NCBI RefSeq assembly: GCF_030161395.1
Contig: NZ_BSST01000001.1
Location: 1,860,001 to 1,924,000, forward strand
Length of the DNA stretch: 64,000 nucleotides
Reading direction: 5' to 3'
DNA from: Thalassotalea insulae
GTDB lineage: Bacteria > Pseudomonadota > Gammaproteobacteria > Enterobacterales > Alteromonadaceae
Shown here: positions 1 to 9,073 of the stretch, in pieces
Position numbering within the stretch: position 1 is the first letter of the stretch
Layout: each line of letters starts with the position of its first letter
Notes under the pieces: generated by a model
Database searches by the model: none
Told to the model about the DNA's origin: nothing
What the model saw: only the letters and a program-made list of their open reading frames with translations
Position numbers and translations under genes: made by a program

Positions 1-1430
1 TGACTTTGACTCACATCGTGCTGGTACTGACCAACACCAATCGCTTTCGGATCAATTTTCACTAATTCTGCTAATGGATCTTGTAATCGACGGGCAATCG
101 ACACTGCACCACGTAATGAAACATCTAAATCAGGGAATTCGTTCGCTGCCAACTCGGACGCGGAATAGACCGAAGCACCCGCTTCACTGACCAATACCTT
201 TTTCACTGACTTTTGTTCAAGCTGTTCAAGCACTTCAACCACTAATTTGTCACTTTCTCGTGATGCGGTACCATTACCAATAGCTATCAATTCGACTTTA
301 TGTTGTTGACATAAGTTAACTAGAGTGCGAACCGATTTATCCCAGTTATTCTGCGGTGCATGGGGAAAAATTGTCGTGGTATGCAGTAATTTCCCGGTGT
401 CACTAACAATGGCAATTTTACAACCAGTTCTTAAGCCAGGATCTAGGCCAAGCGTCACTTTAGCACCAGCTGGAGCTGCCATTAATAAATCTTTTAAGTT
501 AGTTGCAAAAACATTAATCGCTTCAGTTTCTGCCCGTTCACGTAATTGCCCGAGTAACTCCGTTTCCAGCGATACACTTAATTTTGCTTTCCAGGCAAGA
601 CGGACAACTTTTGTTAAAAATGCCGCTGCAGCTTGTCCGGAAAAACGAAAACTAAAATGTTCGCTAATGATCTGCTCGGCACTGGAATAGGCACTGGCTT
701 CTTGTCCCGGATCAACATCTATAGATAAGTTAAGAAAACCCTCATTACGGCCTCGTAGCATAGCCAGTGCCCGATGAGATGGTACCTTGCTTAATAGTTC
801 GTGATGATCAAAATAATCCTGATATTTAGCGGCCTCTTGCTGCTTTTTCTTCACGACTCGACTGACCATATGTGCTTGCTTTTTCAGATGGCGACGTAGC
901 TTTTGCAATAAGTTAGCATCTTCAGAAAAACGCTCGATCAGGATGTAACTCACGCCTTCCAGCACTTGCTCAGCGTCACCATAGCCTAGTTCGGTATTGA
1001 GATAATCCAATGCTGCCTGCTCAGGATTGACAGACCAGTCGCTAAACAGCAAGTCTGCTAACGGCGCTAATCCAGCTTCAATCGCCATTTGCCCTTTGGT
1101 GCGCCTTTTCGGACGATAAGGCAAATACAAATCTTCTAACCGGGTTTTATTATCCGCTTGCTCAAGTTGAGCTTTTAACTCAACGCTCAGTTTTCCCTGT
1201 TGTTCAATATTGGTTAAGATCACCTGCCGACGTTCATTTAACTCTCGTAAATAAGCTAAACGCTGCGCCAGCTGACGTAGATGATTATCGTCCAGCCCTT
1301 GCGTTGCTTCTTTACGGTAGCGCGCAATAAAAGGTACAGTCGCACCGTCATCCAATAAATTTATCGCAGCATTCACTTGAGCTGTTTTTACATTGAGTTC
1401 TTGAGCGAGCTGCTCGGCAATAGTTGTCAT
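1..1430 (-). CDS. tex: Tex family RNA-binding transcription accessory protein (3' part beyond window)
   Basis: The minus-strand frame opens with ATG at 1430 and stays open to the window edge, giving the first 476 residues of a protein that is usually about 770. The N-terminus (MTTIAEQLAQELNVKTAQVN, then VPFIARYRKEATQGLDD) is characteristic of Tex, a cytoplasmic protein with helix-hairpin-helix, YqgF-like RNase H and S1 domains. The S1 domain would lie outside the window. Tex binds nucleic acid and influences transcription and RNA turnover. The next gene on the same strand is 120 bp upstream and unrelated, so it is probably transcribed alone. The partial state is only due to the window edge. 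Confidence 0.93.
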   Translation of the reverse strand, partial: MTTIAEQLAQELNVKTAQVNAAINLLDDGATVPFIARYRKEATQGLDDNHLRQLAQRLAYLRELNERRQVILTNIEQQGKLSVELKAQLEQADNKTRLEDLYLPYRPKRRTKGQMAIEAGLAPLADLLFSDWSVNPEQAALDYLNTELGYGDAEQVLEGVSYILIERFSEDANLLQKLRRHLKKQAHMVSRVVKKKQQEAAKYQDYFDHHELLSKVPSHRALAMLRGRNEGFLNLSIDVDPGQEASAYSSAEQIISEHFSFRFSGQAAAAFLTKVVRLAWKAKLSVSLETELLGQLRERAETEAINVFATNLKDLLMAAPAGAKVTLGLDPGLRTGCKIAIVSDTGKLLHTTTIFPHAPQNNWDKSVRTLVNLCQQHKVELIAIGNGTASRESDKLVVEVLEQLEQKSVKKVLVSEAGASVYSASELAANEFPDLDVSLRGAVSIARRLQDPLAELVKIDPKAIGVGQYQHDVSQS

Positions 1431-1553
1431 CCAAACCATTCCATTATTTACATTAATAGCTCGAACATTGGGGCGAGATCAGAAAAAACAAGCCAACGAA
1501 AGTGCAACAAGCATGTTTTAATTGACGAGCAGCTGTGATTGCCATTGATTAAC

Positions 1554-3713
1554 TTAAAGATCGGCTGGACGACCCAAATCTCTTTCTTGATAATCACAAA
1601 CGCCATCAGGAAATATCTGTTTTAACTCCCCTAAGTGTTGCGTCATCAGGTGCTGACCATAAAAACCACGTTCAATCGCTTCTGTGACCGGAATTAACGG
1701 ACATTTAAACATATCGCCGGCCCAGTTTGCTCCCGCCTGAATACGACTGGTGCTGAACATCGGATATTCGCGCTCGCACATGCCAGTAGCAGATTGGTTC
1801 CATTGACCATCAAACACCCCTTCTCCTTGGGCAATAATATCCCCTTGTTGATCAAAGCAAGTATCCATCAACTGCTCAGGCTTAGCGGCTACCACATCTG
1901 CTAAGGTGCTGCCTCTCAATGCCAGCAACCACTGATCCATTAAGTTAAATGCTTGATTGACTGGGTTATAGTCTTTATGCGAAATCCAAATAACATGATG
2001 CTGATGCTGCTCCATGGCGCTATCGATGCGTAAGCGGCTATAAAACGAGGCAGAAACATGATGCATATCGAGATCGTTTTCCAAATAATGCCGAACATCA
2101 ATAACAGGTAAACTAACTTTGCCGATAAACACCTGACCACTACGATATGCGGCCTGCATTGCCATTATTGAACCTTGGTGTCGCGGCGCTACCCCGTTAA
2201 CGACTTCGGTAATATTCTGATTCCCCCAAAGCGATAGCCATATCGGGATTTTACGGCCAAATGGTGTATGGAGATCTTCCGCTGTCATTTGTGGTTGAGG
2301 TTTCCAAGCACCAATTTTCTGATTAATATCTAAAAATTCTTCAACACTGATTTCATTAGCCACTAATGCAGCGAGCCCATACTGTACACCGACATTGTCC
2401 CAGGTCGACAAACCATAGCCCTGCTGGTCTAATCCCAGTAAATAACCTATATCCTGCCAATAACTCCACTTAGTATTTTTAACTACCTGAGGATGAAAAA
2501 AGTTACGAATAAACCCCTGTTGCGGGTTATTAATAAAGCTCGATAAACCGAAATAACCGTTAATACATTCGCTGTTACCTTGCGGCATATTAGGGACAAA
2601 ACCCGCTAGCAATTGATTCATCGGCTGCAAATAAGCCGCCCGCTGCGGAAAATTATTTAAGGCATTCATACCTTCAATCAATTGACGCTTAGACCAATCT
2701 CGCCATTTCCGTCTATTGTCGGCCCGAAAAGTAAAATAATTATTGAGTAAATCACAGTCGAGGGCATATGTCGTCTGAGTGATCATATCAGGATAGGAAT
2801 ATAGCGGGATCAAGCCATCTAAAATACCCTGAGAATTTTGCCCAATCAGGTATTGTGCCAATCCACCGCCAGAGCCACCAATACCAACAGTATATAACGG
2901 CTCACCATAGAGGCTAACAAACTGCCTTTTGACCCGTCGAGCGGTGTCTTCCGCTAACAACATATTATATGTATAGCTGGTGCGGTTTCCGCTAGAACTT
3001 ATCACCGCATAGCCGGCACGTAGTTGCTCAAGTTGCCGGTCAATCACCTTACTCGCCAATTGTCGTCCTTGCCGATAGCCGATACCAGAGCCACCATTGA
3101 ATTGATAAATCAGCCGCTTATTCCATTGTGATTGAGCTAAACGATCGCCGATTTCCGAACTTGTCACCGGCATAACCAGCGTATAAATAAAGCGATTAAT
3201 AGTGCCTTGTTCGACCCGAAAAATACTGCCGTTATTAAGTTGTTCCGTGGGAATACTTTCATTAAGCTGATAAATATTATTTTGCTGGTCGGCAACAAAA
3301 TACTGGATACGTGAGCGGGCATTACAGTCTTTAGAATAACCAATAATCACATTTTTTTTGTTGATGTCCTGATAAACCGGCACGCCATAACCCAGTTGAT
3401 TATCCACCAATGGCTGCCCTAAATCAGAATTTAAGGTCATACAATAAAAGGGGTATTGATTCGGCCCAGCATATAAACTTTCACTGGGCCCGTGATCGCC
3501 CAGTGCGATCGGAAAATGAAAGTTTTCACTTGGTCTGACCGCAAACGCAATGTGCTGTTTAATCGGTAACAAATAATTGCTGGTTGCCGGGGCGATTTTC
3601 TTGACTTGTCGATAGGCATACGACACCTGATTGATAGGAAAGATCAAGTAACCACCAAACAAAAAAACTAACAATAACATACTGAATATTATTGATTTTT
3701 TATACTTCATCAT
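1554..3713 (-). CDS. Secreted/membrane-anchored DUF6351 protein (alpha/beta-hydrolase-like)
   Basis: A 719-residue protein with an N-terminal hydrophobic segment (about residues 8-25) that serves as a signal peptide or anchor. It resembles DUF6351 proteins: a PFYCMT motif near residue 90, a glycine-rich NGGSGIGY segment near 208, and GIGGSGGG near residue 280, which looks like the nucleophile elbow of an alpha/beta hydrolase with the serine between glycines. The substrate is unknown; tannase or polyester-type esterases are distant parallels. The start was set at ATG 3713 because AAGGAG lies at 3720-3725, six bases upstream; a TTG at 3728 would overlap that SD. It is monocistronic, with a 233-bp gap to the divergent LRR gene. 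Confidence 0.72.
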   Translation of the reverse strand: MMKYKKSIIFSMLLLVFLFGGYLIFPINQVSYAYRQVKKIAPATSNYLLPIKQHIAFAVRPSENFHFPIALGDHGPSESLYAGPNQYPFYCMTLNSDLGQPLVDNQLGYGVPVYQDINKKNVIIGYSKDCNARSRIQYFVADQQNNIYQLNESIPTEQLNNGSIFRVEQGTINRFIYTLVMPVTSSEIGDRLAQSQWNKRLIYQFNGGSGIGYRQGRQLASKVIDRQLEQLRAGYAVISSSGNRTSYTYNMLLAEDTARRVKRQFVSLYGEPLYTVGIGGSGGGLAQYLIGQNSQGILDGLIPLYSYPDMITQTTYALDCDLLNNYFTFRADNRRKWRDWSKRQLIEGMNALNNFPQRAAYLQPMNQLLAGFVPNMPQGNSECINGYFGLSSFINNPQQGFIRNFFHPQVVKNTKWSYWQDIGYLLGLDQQGYGLSTWDNVGVQYGLAALVANEISVEEFLDINQKIGAWKPQPQMTAEDLHTPFGRKIPIWLSLWGNQNITEVVNGVAPRHQGSIMAMQAAYRSGQVFIGKVSLPVIDVRHYLENDLDMHHVSASFYSRLRIDSAMEQHQHHVIWISHKDYNPVNQAFNLMDQWLLALRGSTLADVVAAKPEQLMDTCFDQQGDIIAQGEGVFDGQWNQSATGMCEREYPMFSTSRIQAGANWAGDMFKCPLIPVTEAIERGFYGQHLMTQHLGELKQIFPDGVCDYQERDLGRPADL

Positions 3714-3946
3714 AGCGAACTCCTTCAAGACAGCGGAACGAGTAGCCCACTTATTAAGTGTAGGTCACCAAAGAGCGGATAAGATGAAAACCCGGAAGAA
3801 ATTGTTCAATTGAATGAAATACAAAGGAAATTAGTTCATGATAATGTTTCTATCTAAAAAGTTGTTTACTGATATCAAACTTAACTAAGATAGGTAACAT
3901 ATTTCAGTTTCTCTTTTCCATGTTCACTCAAAGGTTTTATTAGTAC

Positions 3947-4594
3947 ATGATCAATATAAAAAAATGGCTCTGGGTGCTTTTTATCCCATACTTAGTCTCA
4001 GCAGAAGTTATTATCAAAGATATTAAATTTAAAGATCCGGCTTTTGCAGCCTGTGTTCATCAAACTGCCGAAAAAAACAATTGGCATAGCGCTTATGACG
4101 TTACTCGCTTAAAGTGCCACAGTATGGAAATAACAAACGCTCAAGAAGTTACGCAGTTTAGCAATCTCACTTATTTATCCCTGTACAACAATGCATTATC
4201 TAATTTAGATCTAACGAGCCTGAACAACTTAATGGAACTTAATCTGGCAAATAACCAATTAGAACAGCTAAAAATACAAGGTCTTTCTCATTTACAAAAA
4301 TTGTTCTTATTCCGAAACCGATTAAAAACGATAAACCTACAAGGGTTAAATGAACTACACACGATAAGATTAATGCAAAACCGCCTGACGACTTTGGATA
4401 TCACCCCATTACTCAAACTAAAAACCGGCTATTTTTTTGATAATAAATTAGAAGATTTATCGATAACGGGTCTTAAACAACTAGAGTTTCTAGATGTACG
4501 CCAAAACCCCATGCCAGATGAATTGTATGACTTTTACGATAAGCAAGAAGGGATAGTTATCAGCCATGACGGTAATGCCGATGATTGGAAATAA
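3947..4594 (+). CDS. Secreted leucine-rich-repeat protein
   Basis: 215 residues with a signal peptide ending in LVSA (about residue 19). The mature part carries about six leucine-rich repeats of 20-22 residues between residues 70 and 190 (LTYLSLYNNALSNL, LMELNLANNQLEQL, LQKLFLFRNRLKTI and so on). Two cysteines before the repeats (CVHQ, KCHS) could form an N-terminal cap disulfide. LRR domains bind proteins and no enzymatic domain is present, so a binding or adhesion role outside the cytoplasm is inferred. It ends 3 bp before the convergent porin gene. The partner is unknown. Confidence 0.75.
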   Translation: MINIKKWLWVLFIPYLVSAEVIIKDIKFKDPAFAACVHQTAEKNNWHSAYDVTRLKCHSMEITNAQEVTQFSNLTYLSLYNNALSNLDLTSLNNLMELNLANNQLEQLKIQGLSHLQKLFLFRNRLKTINLQGLNELHTIRLMQNRLTTLDITPLLKLKTGYFFDNKLEDLSITGLKQLEFLDVRQNPMPDELYDFYDKQEGIVISHDGNADDWK

Positions 4595-4597
4595 GCA

Positions 4598-5836
4598 TTA
4601 TAGATTATAGGCAACGGATAACATCCAAGTCGATAAGTCATATTGCGTTGCTGGAGCAGAACTCATCCCAGATTGCGTATGATAATCTGCGGCGAGCAGT
4701 TTAAATTCAAGTTTACGGCTATAACGCCAGGCTAGCTCCACATCGAATTCGTAGCCAATATCATGATGGTTTTCAATATCAGTAAAATTATGGCCAACGA
4801 GTTTCCAACGCAATTTTCCATTTCGTCCGCCATAAGATAAATAGATGTCTTCTACTCCGCCTGTTGCACTATATCTGGAGAAAATATCAGCCCAGCCTAA
4901 GAATTTATGATTCGTCGCTAAGCTGGTATTAAAGCCAGAGTCGTTATCCCGCCCCAGATACTCATAACCTAAATCCCATTTATGACTGCGGTATTGTAAA
5001 CCAAACTCTGTCGCCAGATACCAGGCATTATATTGTTCCGGATGATGTTTACCAGCCTGTTGCCAGGCAAGCTCCACATTATAGTGATACTTTAACTGAT
5101 CAGGCTTTTCCGCGCCTTCTACTCGAACGCCTAAGGTATCTGTTGACCATGTAGGCAATGAGCGGTTATCTAACAAATAAGCAAAAGCGGCTAGGGTTAA
5201 TTGTGGCGTCGGACGATACTCGGCATTGAGTAGATGGCTTTGATGATTATGATTGCCCCACTGCTCTGGCGGACGAGCGGGATTATACTGATAACGATAG
5301 TCAGATTCGGGAAGTATTGAACGACTGTTATCACCAAAAATGCGGTGTACTTTATCTACATAGCTGTATTGAATAGTTAAATCAAAACCGTTGTTAAAGC
5401 GTAAACTCAGTGCATCATAAGTTTGATCGTTTTGCCAGTAAGCGACATTACCAATATGGCGCTCATTATTAAATGAAATATCTTGTCTGCCAATAATCGC
5501 ACGCCAGTTAGCAGCAAACTGCCAGTCAAATTTTAACTGATTCAGTTCTCCGCCAGGAGGATCAGGAATAGGGGAATGTTTATTCCAATAAGTAATTGAA
5601 TTATAGTCTTCTTTATCTAGAGCCCATACGTGATCGTACTGCCCTAAAAGGCTCAGTTCGTTGTTTAATTGCCATTGAATTTCGCCCCTGCCAAGTAAGG
5701 TGGTTGCTGTCGCGTCAGGCAACCAATGATCATTGACTTGCTGATGGCGTAACCTGAAACCAACATCATAATCCCAAACGTTGGCGCTGGCTTTGCCAGT
5801 TATTACCACCAAAGCCATTATTAGTATTATTCTCAT
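4598..5836 (-). CDS. Outer-membrane beta-barrel, alginate-export/porin-like
   Basis: 412 residues with a signal peptide (cleavage near GKASA-NV, residue 18) followed by alternating amphipathic strands rich in aromatic residues and ending in an aromatic-hydrophobic C-terminus (SVAYNL), as expected for an outer-membrane barrel. Segments such as GRQDISFNNERHIGN and the girdle pattern resemble the alginate-export (AlgE-like) porin family, but the substrate cannot be read from the sequence. Its ATG overlaps the stop of the anti-sigma gene in a TAATG junction, so it is probably translationally coupled and is the last gene of the ECF-sigma operon. Confidence 0.7.
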   Translation of the reverse strand: MRIILIMALVVITGKASANVWDYDVGFRLRHQQVNDHWLPDATATTLLGRGEIQWQLNNELSLLGQYDHVWALDKEDYNSITYWNKHSPIPDPPGGELNQLKFDWQFAANWRAIIGRQDISFNNERHIGNVAYWQNDQTYDALSLRFNNGFDLTIQYSYVDKVHRIFGDNSRSILPESDYRYQYNPARPPEQWGNHNHQSHLLNAEYRPTPQLTLAAFAYLLDNRSLPTWSTDTLGVRVEGAEKPDQLKYHYNVELAWQQAGKHHPEQYNAWYLATEFGLQYRSHKWDLGYEYLGRDNDSGFNTSLATNHKFLGWADIFSRYSATGGVEDIYLSYGGRNGKLRWKLVGHNFTDIENHHDIGYEFDVELAWRYSRKLEFKLLAADYHTQSGMSSAPATQYDLSTWMLSVAYNL

Positions 5837-6543
5837 TAAACCTTATCCTGCCAGCTAGCCATACGAATACACAATCCTTGAGATATTAAGTCTCCCATCG
5901 GCTCGCCAATGGGAGAGCCTCCTTTTTCTTCCATAGTTAACAGTAGATCTTCCGAGTCTTTAATCAGTCGCCATTCAGCTTCACTCAATTGTCTATCAAA
6001 GACGTTGCTAGAGGTAGAAATAACACCTAAGCTACGAATTTGTTTATCGGTTTTAGATCTGACCCAAAGCTCAAGACTCATATCTTGCGGTACTTGTGGA
6101 ATACTCAGTAATTCAATTTTCAGAGTGCGACTTTTGCCATAAGTAGCGGCAACCAATTGTGGCTGTTTAAGATTGTCTTTCATTATGGCAATATAGCTTA
6201 AACTGTCTTGTGGTGCCGTTTGCCACCAAACGATAAACACCAAGGCCAAACATGCCATGGATAAACCACTCAGCCATTGATAAAAGCGCACGCCAGCGCT
6301 ATTTTGTTTTGGTGCAAAAGCCAGTCTTTGTTGAATAGTTTGCCAGTTATCATTTGCTGGCATAATTTCTGGCATTTTGTCGTGCAGCACAGTTAACTTT
6401 TGTTCCCAAAAATAAATTCGCTCATCTATTGCTGGATACTCAAGTCTGAGCTTAGCGATTCTCTGACGAACAAGTAACGACTGAGTACCTAGCACATATT
6501 GATGCGCAAGTTGTTCTACCAATGCAGGCTGTTGATAACGCAT
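5836..6543 (-). CDS. RskA-like membrane anti-sigma factor
   Basis: 235 residues from the chosen ATG at 6543, which overlaps the sigma-factor stop by one base (TAATG). The N-terminal 75 residues (PALVEQLAHQYVLGTQSLLVR) match the anti-sigma domain of the RskA/ChrR-like family, whose first helices clasp ECF sigma factors. A single transmembrane helix lies near residues 89-107. The C-terminal periplasmic RskA domain carries SLELWVRSKTDKQIRSLGVIS. It should hold the adjacent sigma factor inactive until a periplasmic signal triggers release. A longer frame reaches upstream to 6591 but overlaps the sigma gene and fits the family less well. Confidence 0.85.
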   Translation of the reverse strand: MRYQQPALVEQLAHQYVLGTQSLLVRQRIAKLRLEYPAIDERIYFWEQKLTVLHDKMPEIMPANDNWQTIQQRLAFAPKQNSAGVRFYQWLSGLSMACLALVFIVWWQTAPQDSLSYIAIMKDNLKQPQLVAATYGKSRTLKIELLSIPQVPQDMSLELWVRSKTDKQIRSLGVISTSSNVFDRQLSEAEWRLIKDSEDLLLTMEEKGGSPIGEPMGDLISQGLCIRMASWQDKV

Positions 6544-7091
6544 TATTTTTCCAGACATTGTTGCAACCTCGCTAACCCTCTTCTTAACCATGACTTTATC
6601 GTGTTTATCGGTTTTTCTAAGTGATCAGAAATTTCACCGCGACTAAAGCCAAAGTAATACGCCATCAAAATACCACGCCGATGAACGTCTTCTAGCTGCT
6701 CCAAGCAGTCTGCTAAATCTTGACCTATTTCACACATCTGCGTAGTCGGCTGATTGATTGCTGCTATTTGTTCTATGCTTTCCACTTGTTCTTGAATATG
6801 TTTGTTTTCCAGCCGCCTTTGCTCACTTCTCACTCGGTCATAACAGCGATAACGGACAATGGAAGCCATCCAGGTAAAAGGCTCAGCCTTGTCGATTCGG
6901 TATTCAATCGCATTGTGCCAGATTTGAATAAATGCTTCCTGCAATACCTCATGCGCCAAATCTGAATTATGCAAGATACGATAGGCTATGCCGTTTAACT
7001 TAGCTGCGGTCGATAAATATAAACGCTCAAATGCTTGTTGATCATGCAACGCAGTTTTTGCCAGTAACCTTGCTAATTCTTTAGAATCCAT
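6543..7091 (-). CDS. ECF sigma-70 factor (RskA-partnered group)
   Basis: 182 residues with region 2 (AFERLYLSTAAKLNGIAYRI, HEVLQEAFIQIW, FTWMASIVRYRCYDRVR) and region 4 (LEDVHRRGILMAYYFGFSRGEISDHLEKPINTIKSWLRRGLARL), the two-domain layout of extracytoplasmic-function sigma factors. Followed directly by an RskA-like anti-sigma gene, it resembles SigK/RskA pairs. AAGG lies six bases before the ATG. It is the fourth gene of the operon starting at 11083, after three envelope-protein genes. A candidate ECF promoter upstream of that first gene suggests autoregulation (inference). Confidence 0.93.
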   Translation of the reverse strand: MDSKELARLLAKTALHDQQAFERLYLSTAAKLNGIAYRILHNSDLAHEVLQEAFIQIWHNAIEYRIDKAEPFTWMASIVRYRCYDRVRSEQRRLENKHIQEQVESIEQIAAINQPTTQMCEIGQDLADCLEQLEDVHRRGILMAYYFGFSRGEISDHLEKPINTIKSWLRRGLARLQQCLEK

Positions 7092-7152
7092 AAAATAACC
7101 TTTGTGCTTATTTTATCCTTTACTTATAAATTCAGATACTTATCAGTATAGG

Positions 7153-8229
7153 TTAAAAGTAAAAATGGGTTTGAATAAACAGCAAATCATTATTACGTTG
7201 CTCAAACTGAGGAATACTGTCCATCACCCTTATGCCTGCTCTGAGCTGGATATGAGATAAAGGCGTATATTCAGTCACCAATGAGTAACGAGTTTCCTGA
7301 TCTTCACTTATCTGTCTATCAGGGTCATACCACTCTGAGGTAAGTTTGATATTTAGCCCCGGCATCCACTGATAATTAAGTTCAAACAAGCCAACTAGCT
7401 GTTCTTTGTTACCACCAGTTGTTTGTTCACTTTCAATCCAGTCCCACTCTGTTAACAGAGTAAATTTTCCTAACGAATAAGCCCCGTAAAAATTAACGAT
7501 CTGACGTTTTCCCTCATCCCGATCGTTTAACGTTAACGTGGTACCCACTCGCGCGTTACTAAACAAATATTCGGCTCGCAAACCATAGAGAAAGTTATTA
7601 TCATCATTACTGACGGCACTGGTACCATTGGTCACAAAAAAGTTGAGTAAACTATGTTCTCGTTCAAACCCAAGCTCTATGCCATTGTCACTACTGGCAA
7701 AATTAAACCCGGTTGCCTGTCTAACCAAAGCACTGTCATCTTCTAACCGTATACCAAACGGGACATAAATTTTTCCCGCTTTAACAAAATCATTGCTGTT
7801 AAAGTGGTACATCACAAAAGCTTCTCTATTAATAGCAGAGCCAGGTGCGAGTTTTTGATCGAGATAAAATGTAATGGTATCTTTGAGATTAAACGCAAGA
7901 TATAGCTGAGCAGAATCAACTTTAAATGTGGCACTTTCCTGATCTGTTTTATCTTTAACATATTCAGCATTGCTGCGGAAATTGCCGCCTAACCTAAGAT
8001 AATCAGATACTTTCCCTATGTCCGCACTATCGGTACCAAGTTGCTTTTGAGGCAGCACGGAATACCCGTAAGCATTACCAAAGCTATTGCGTAAGCCGCC
8101 ACCATCGGGATTAACATGACAGGCACTGCATTTCAGATTATTAAGATAAGCAAGCAATGGTTCAGCATAGGTTTTGGGGCCAATCAACAACAATGCCACT
8201 AATAGGCTAAGATTAAAAAGTTGCAACAT
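7153..8229 (-). CDS. Secreted CxxCH heme-motif protein with beta-barrel domain
   Basis: 358 residues with a signal peptide (about 1-22), one c-type heme motif CSACH at residues 34-38 inside AYLNNLKCSACHVNPDGGG, then about 280 residues of porin-like amphipathic strands (VDSAQLYLAFNL, VKAGKIYVPFGIRL, ending LLFIQTHFYF with a terminal phenylalanine). This looks like an outer-membrane barrel carrying a heme on its N-terminal extension. Start ATG 8229 was chosen because AGGAGGAG precedes it. It overlaps the end of the upstream cytochrome lipoprotein gene by 17 bp, indicating coupling. A role in electron transfer across the outer membrane is inference; it may also simply be a porin with a plug-like heme. 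Confidence 0.68.
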   Translation of the reverse strand: MLQLFNLSLLVALLLIGPKTYAEPLLAYLNNLKCSACHVNPDGGGLRNSFGNAYGYSVLPQKQLGTDSADIGKVSDYLRLGGNFRSNAEYVKDKTDQESATFKVDSAQLYLAFNLKDTITFYLDQKLAPGSAINREAFVMYHFNSNDFVKAGKIYVPFGIRLEDDSALVRQATGFNFASSDNGIELGFEREHSLLNFFVTNGTSAVSNDDNNFLYGLRAEYLFSNARVGTTLTLNDRDEGKRQIVNFYGAYSLGKFTLLTEWDWIESEQTTGGNKEQLVGLFELNYQWMPGLNIKLTSEWYDPDRQISEDQETRYSLVTEYTPLSHIQLRAGIRVMDSIPQFEQRNNDLLFIQTHFYF

Positions 8230-9016
8230 AACTGAGTTCTCCTCCTGGCCAGCCGTCACGATCGCCATCCAGCCGTTGACCAAATATTCCGGTTATCGTA
8301 CTGATAGCTGCTTGATTAAACGTTATAACCATTTGCTTTGTATCAGCGGGTTTGTTAATCATTAAAGTCAATATTCTTGGGCTTTGCCAAATAATGCCTT
8401 CTGGCGGAGGGAATACCTGGGTATTAGTTGTTACCAATATCTCTTCAGCTAACAGGCTGTCAGGATCGACATCAACACTAAACTCTATAGTCAACACTAG
8501 GGTAGTGTTATTACTTATGTGTGATATTTGTTTAACAAAAAGCGGGGCCTGATTAATATCAATATTCGCCCCATCGTCTATCCATTGTCCTATGGCGGCA
8601 ATTGCACTTTCAGATAGCGGCGCCTGGTTTAATGGCATTCGACTGCCGGCCCGAGGGTCACCAATCACTTTTAAATATAAAAAACTCAGTTCCTTGCTGC
8701 CGGGCTCTACTCGTTTAAACTCTGCATTACTTTCGGCACTCACATTGATCAAATTATTAGCACTGTGTTCGAGCGTATCAAGTTCCAAACCAAAAGGTGC
8801 ATTAGCACCGATATGGCAGACTGAACAAATTGGCGTAAATACTTGTTGTTGCAATGATACTAGGCTTGCCTGAATTTCTTCATTGTCCTCTGTAGGGGTC
8901 ATAGGTTGTTCATCGTTAACCGCTAATGGCCGCCCATTTTCATCAAGTGAGCTGCCATCTCCGGCCCCACAAGCACTTAACAGCAACAATAGGAAAAAGT
9001 ATGTAATTAGATTCAT
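8213..9016 (-). CDS. Lipoprotein with single c-type cytochrome motif
   Basis: 267 residues. The lipobox LLSAC puts the lipidated cysteine at residue 16. A CSVCH heme-binding motif occupies residues 64-68, and a later SRMPLNQ supplies a plausible axial methionine followed by the AIGQWIDDGAN helix typical of cytochrome-c-like domains in Planctomycete-type and Shewanella-type proteins. The last 100 residues (VLTIEFSVDVDPDSL through TISTITGIFGQRLDGD) resemble a bacterial Ig-like/SbsA domain. It lies between the PF03640-repeat lipoprotein and the CxxCH barrel, so a periplasmic or outer-membrane redox partner is inferred. Confidence 0.75.
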   Translation of the reverse strand: MNLITYFFLLLLLSACGAGDGSSLDENGRPLAVNDEQPMTPTEDNEEIQASLVSLQQQVFTPICSVCHIGANAPFGLELDTLEHSANNLINVSAESNAEFKRVEPGSKELSFLYLKVIGDPRAGSRMPLNQAPLSESAIAAIGQWIDDGANIDINQAPLFVKQISHISNNTTLVLTIEFSVDVDPDSLLAEEILVTTNTQVFPPPEGIIWQSPRILTLMINKPADTKQMVITFNQAAISTITGIFGQRLDGDRDGWPGGELSYVATF

Positions 9017-9036
9017 TATATTAACCCTTTGATACC

Positions 9037-9053
9037 GCCGGGCGTGGCCCGGC
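9037..9053. other. GC-rich intercistronic hairpin
   Basis: GCCGGGC-GTG-GCCCGGC is a perfect 7-bp stem with a 3-nt loop in the 57-bp gap between the PF03640-repeat gene and the cytochrome lipoprotein gene. A T run follows on the plus strand only, so it is not a proper terminator for the minus-strand operon. It could stabilise or process the mRNA. Confidence 0.5.
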
Positions 9054-9073
9054 AGTTTTTACTACTGTTAATG

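Noticed and set aside
8592..8873. 93-codon plus-strand ORF
   Set aside because: It lies wholly inside the cytochrome lipoprotein gene on the other strand, has no SD and resembles no family.
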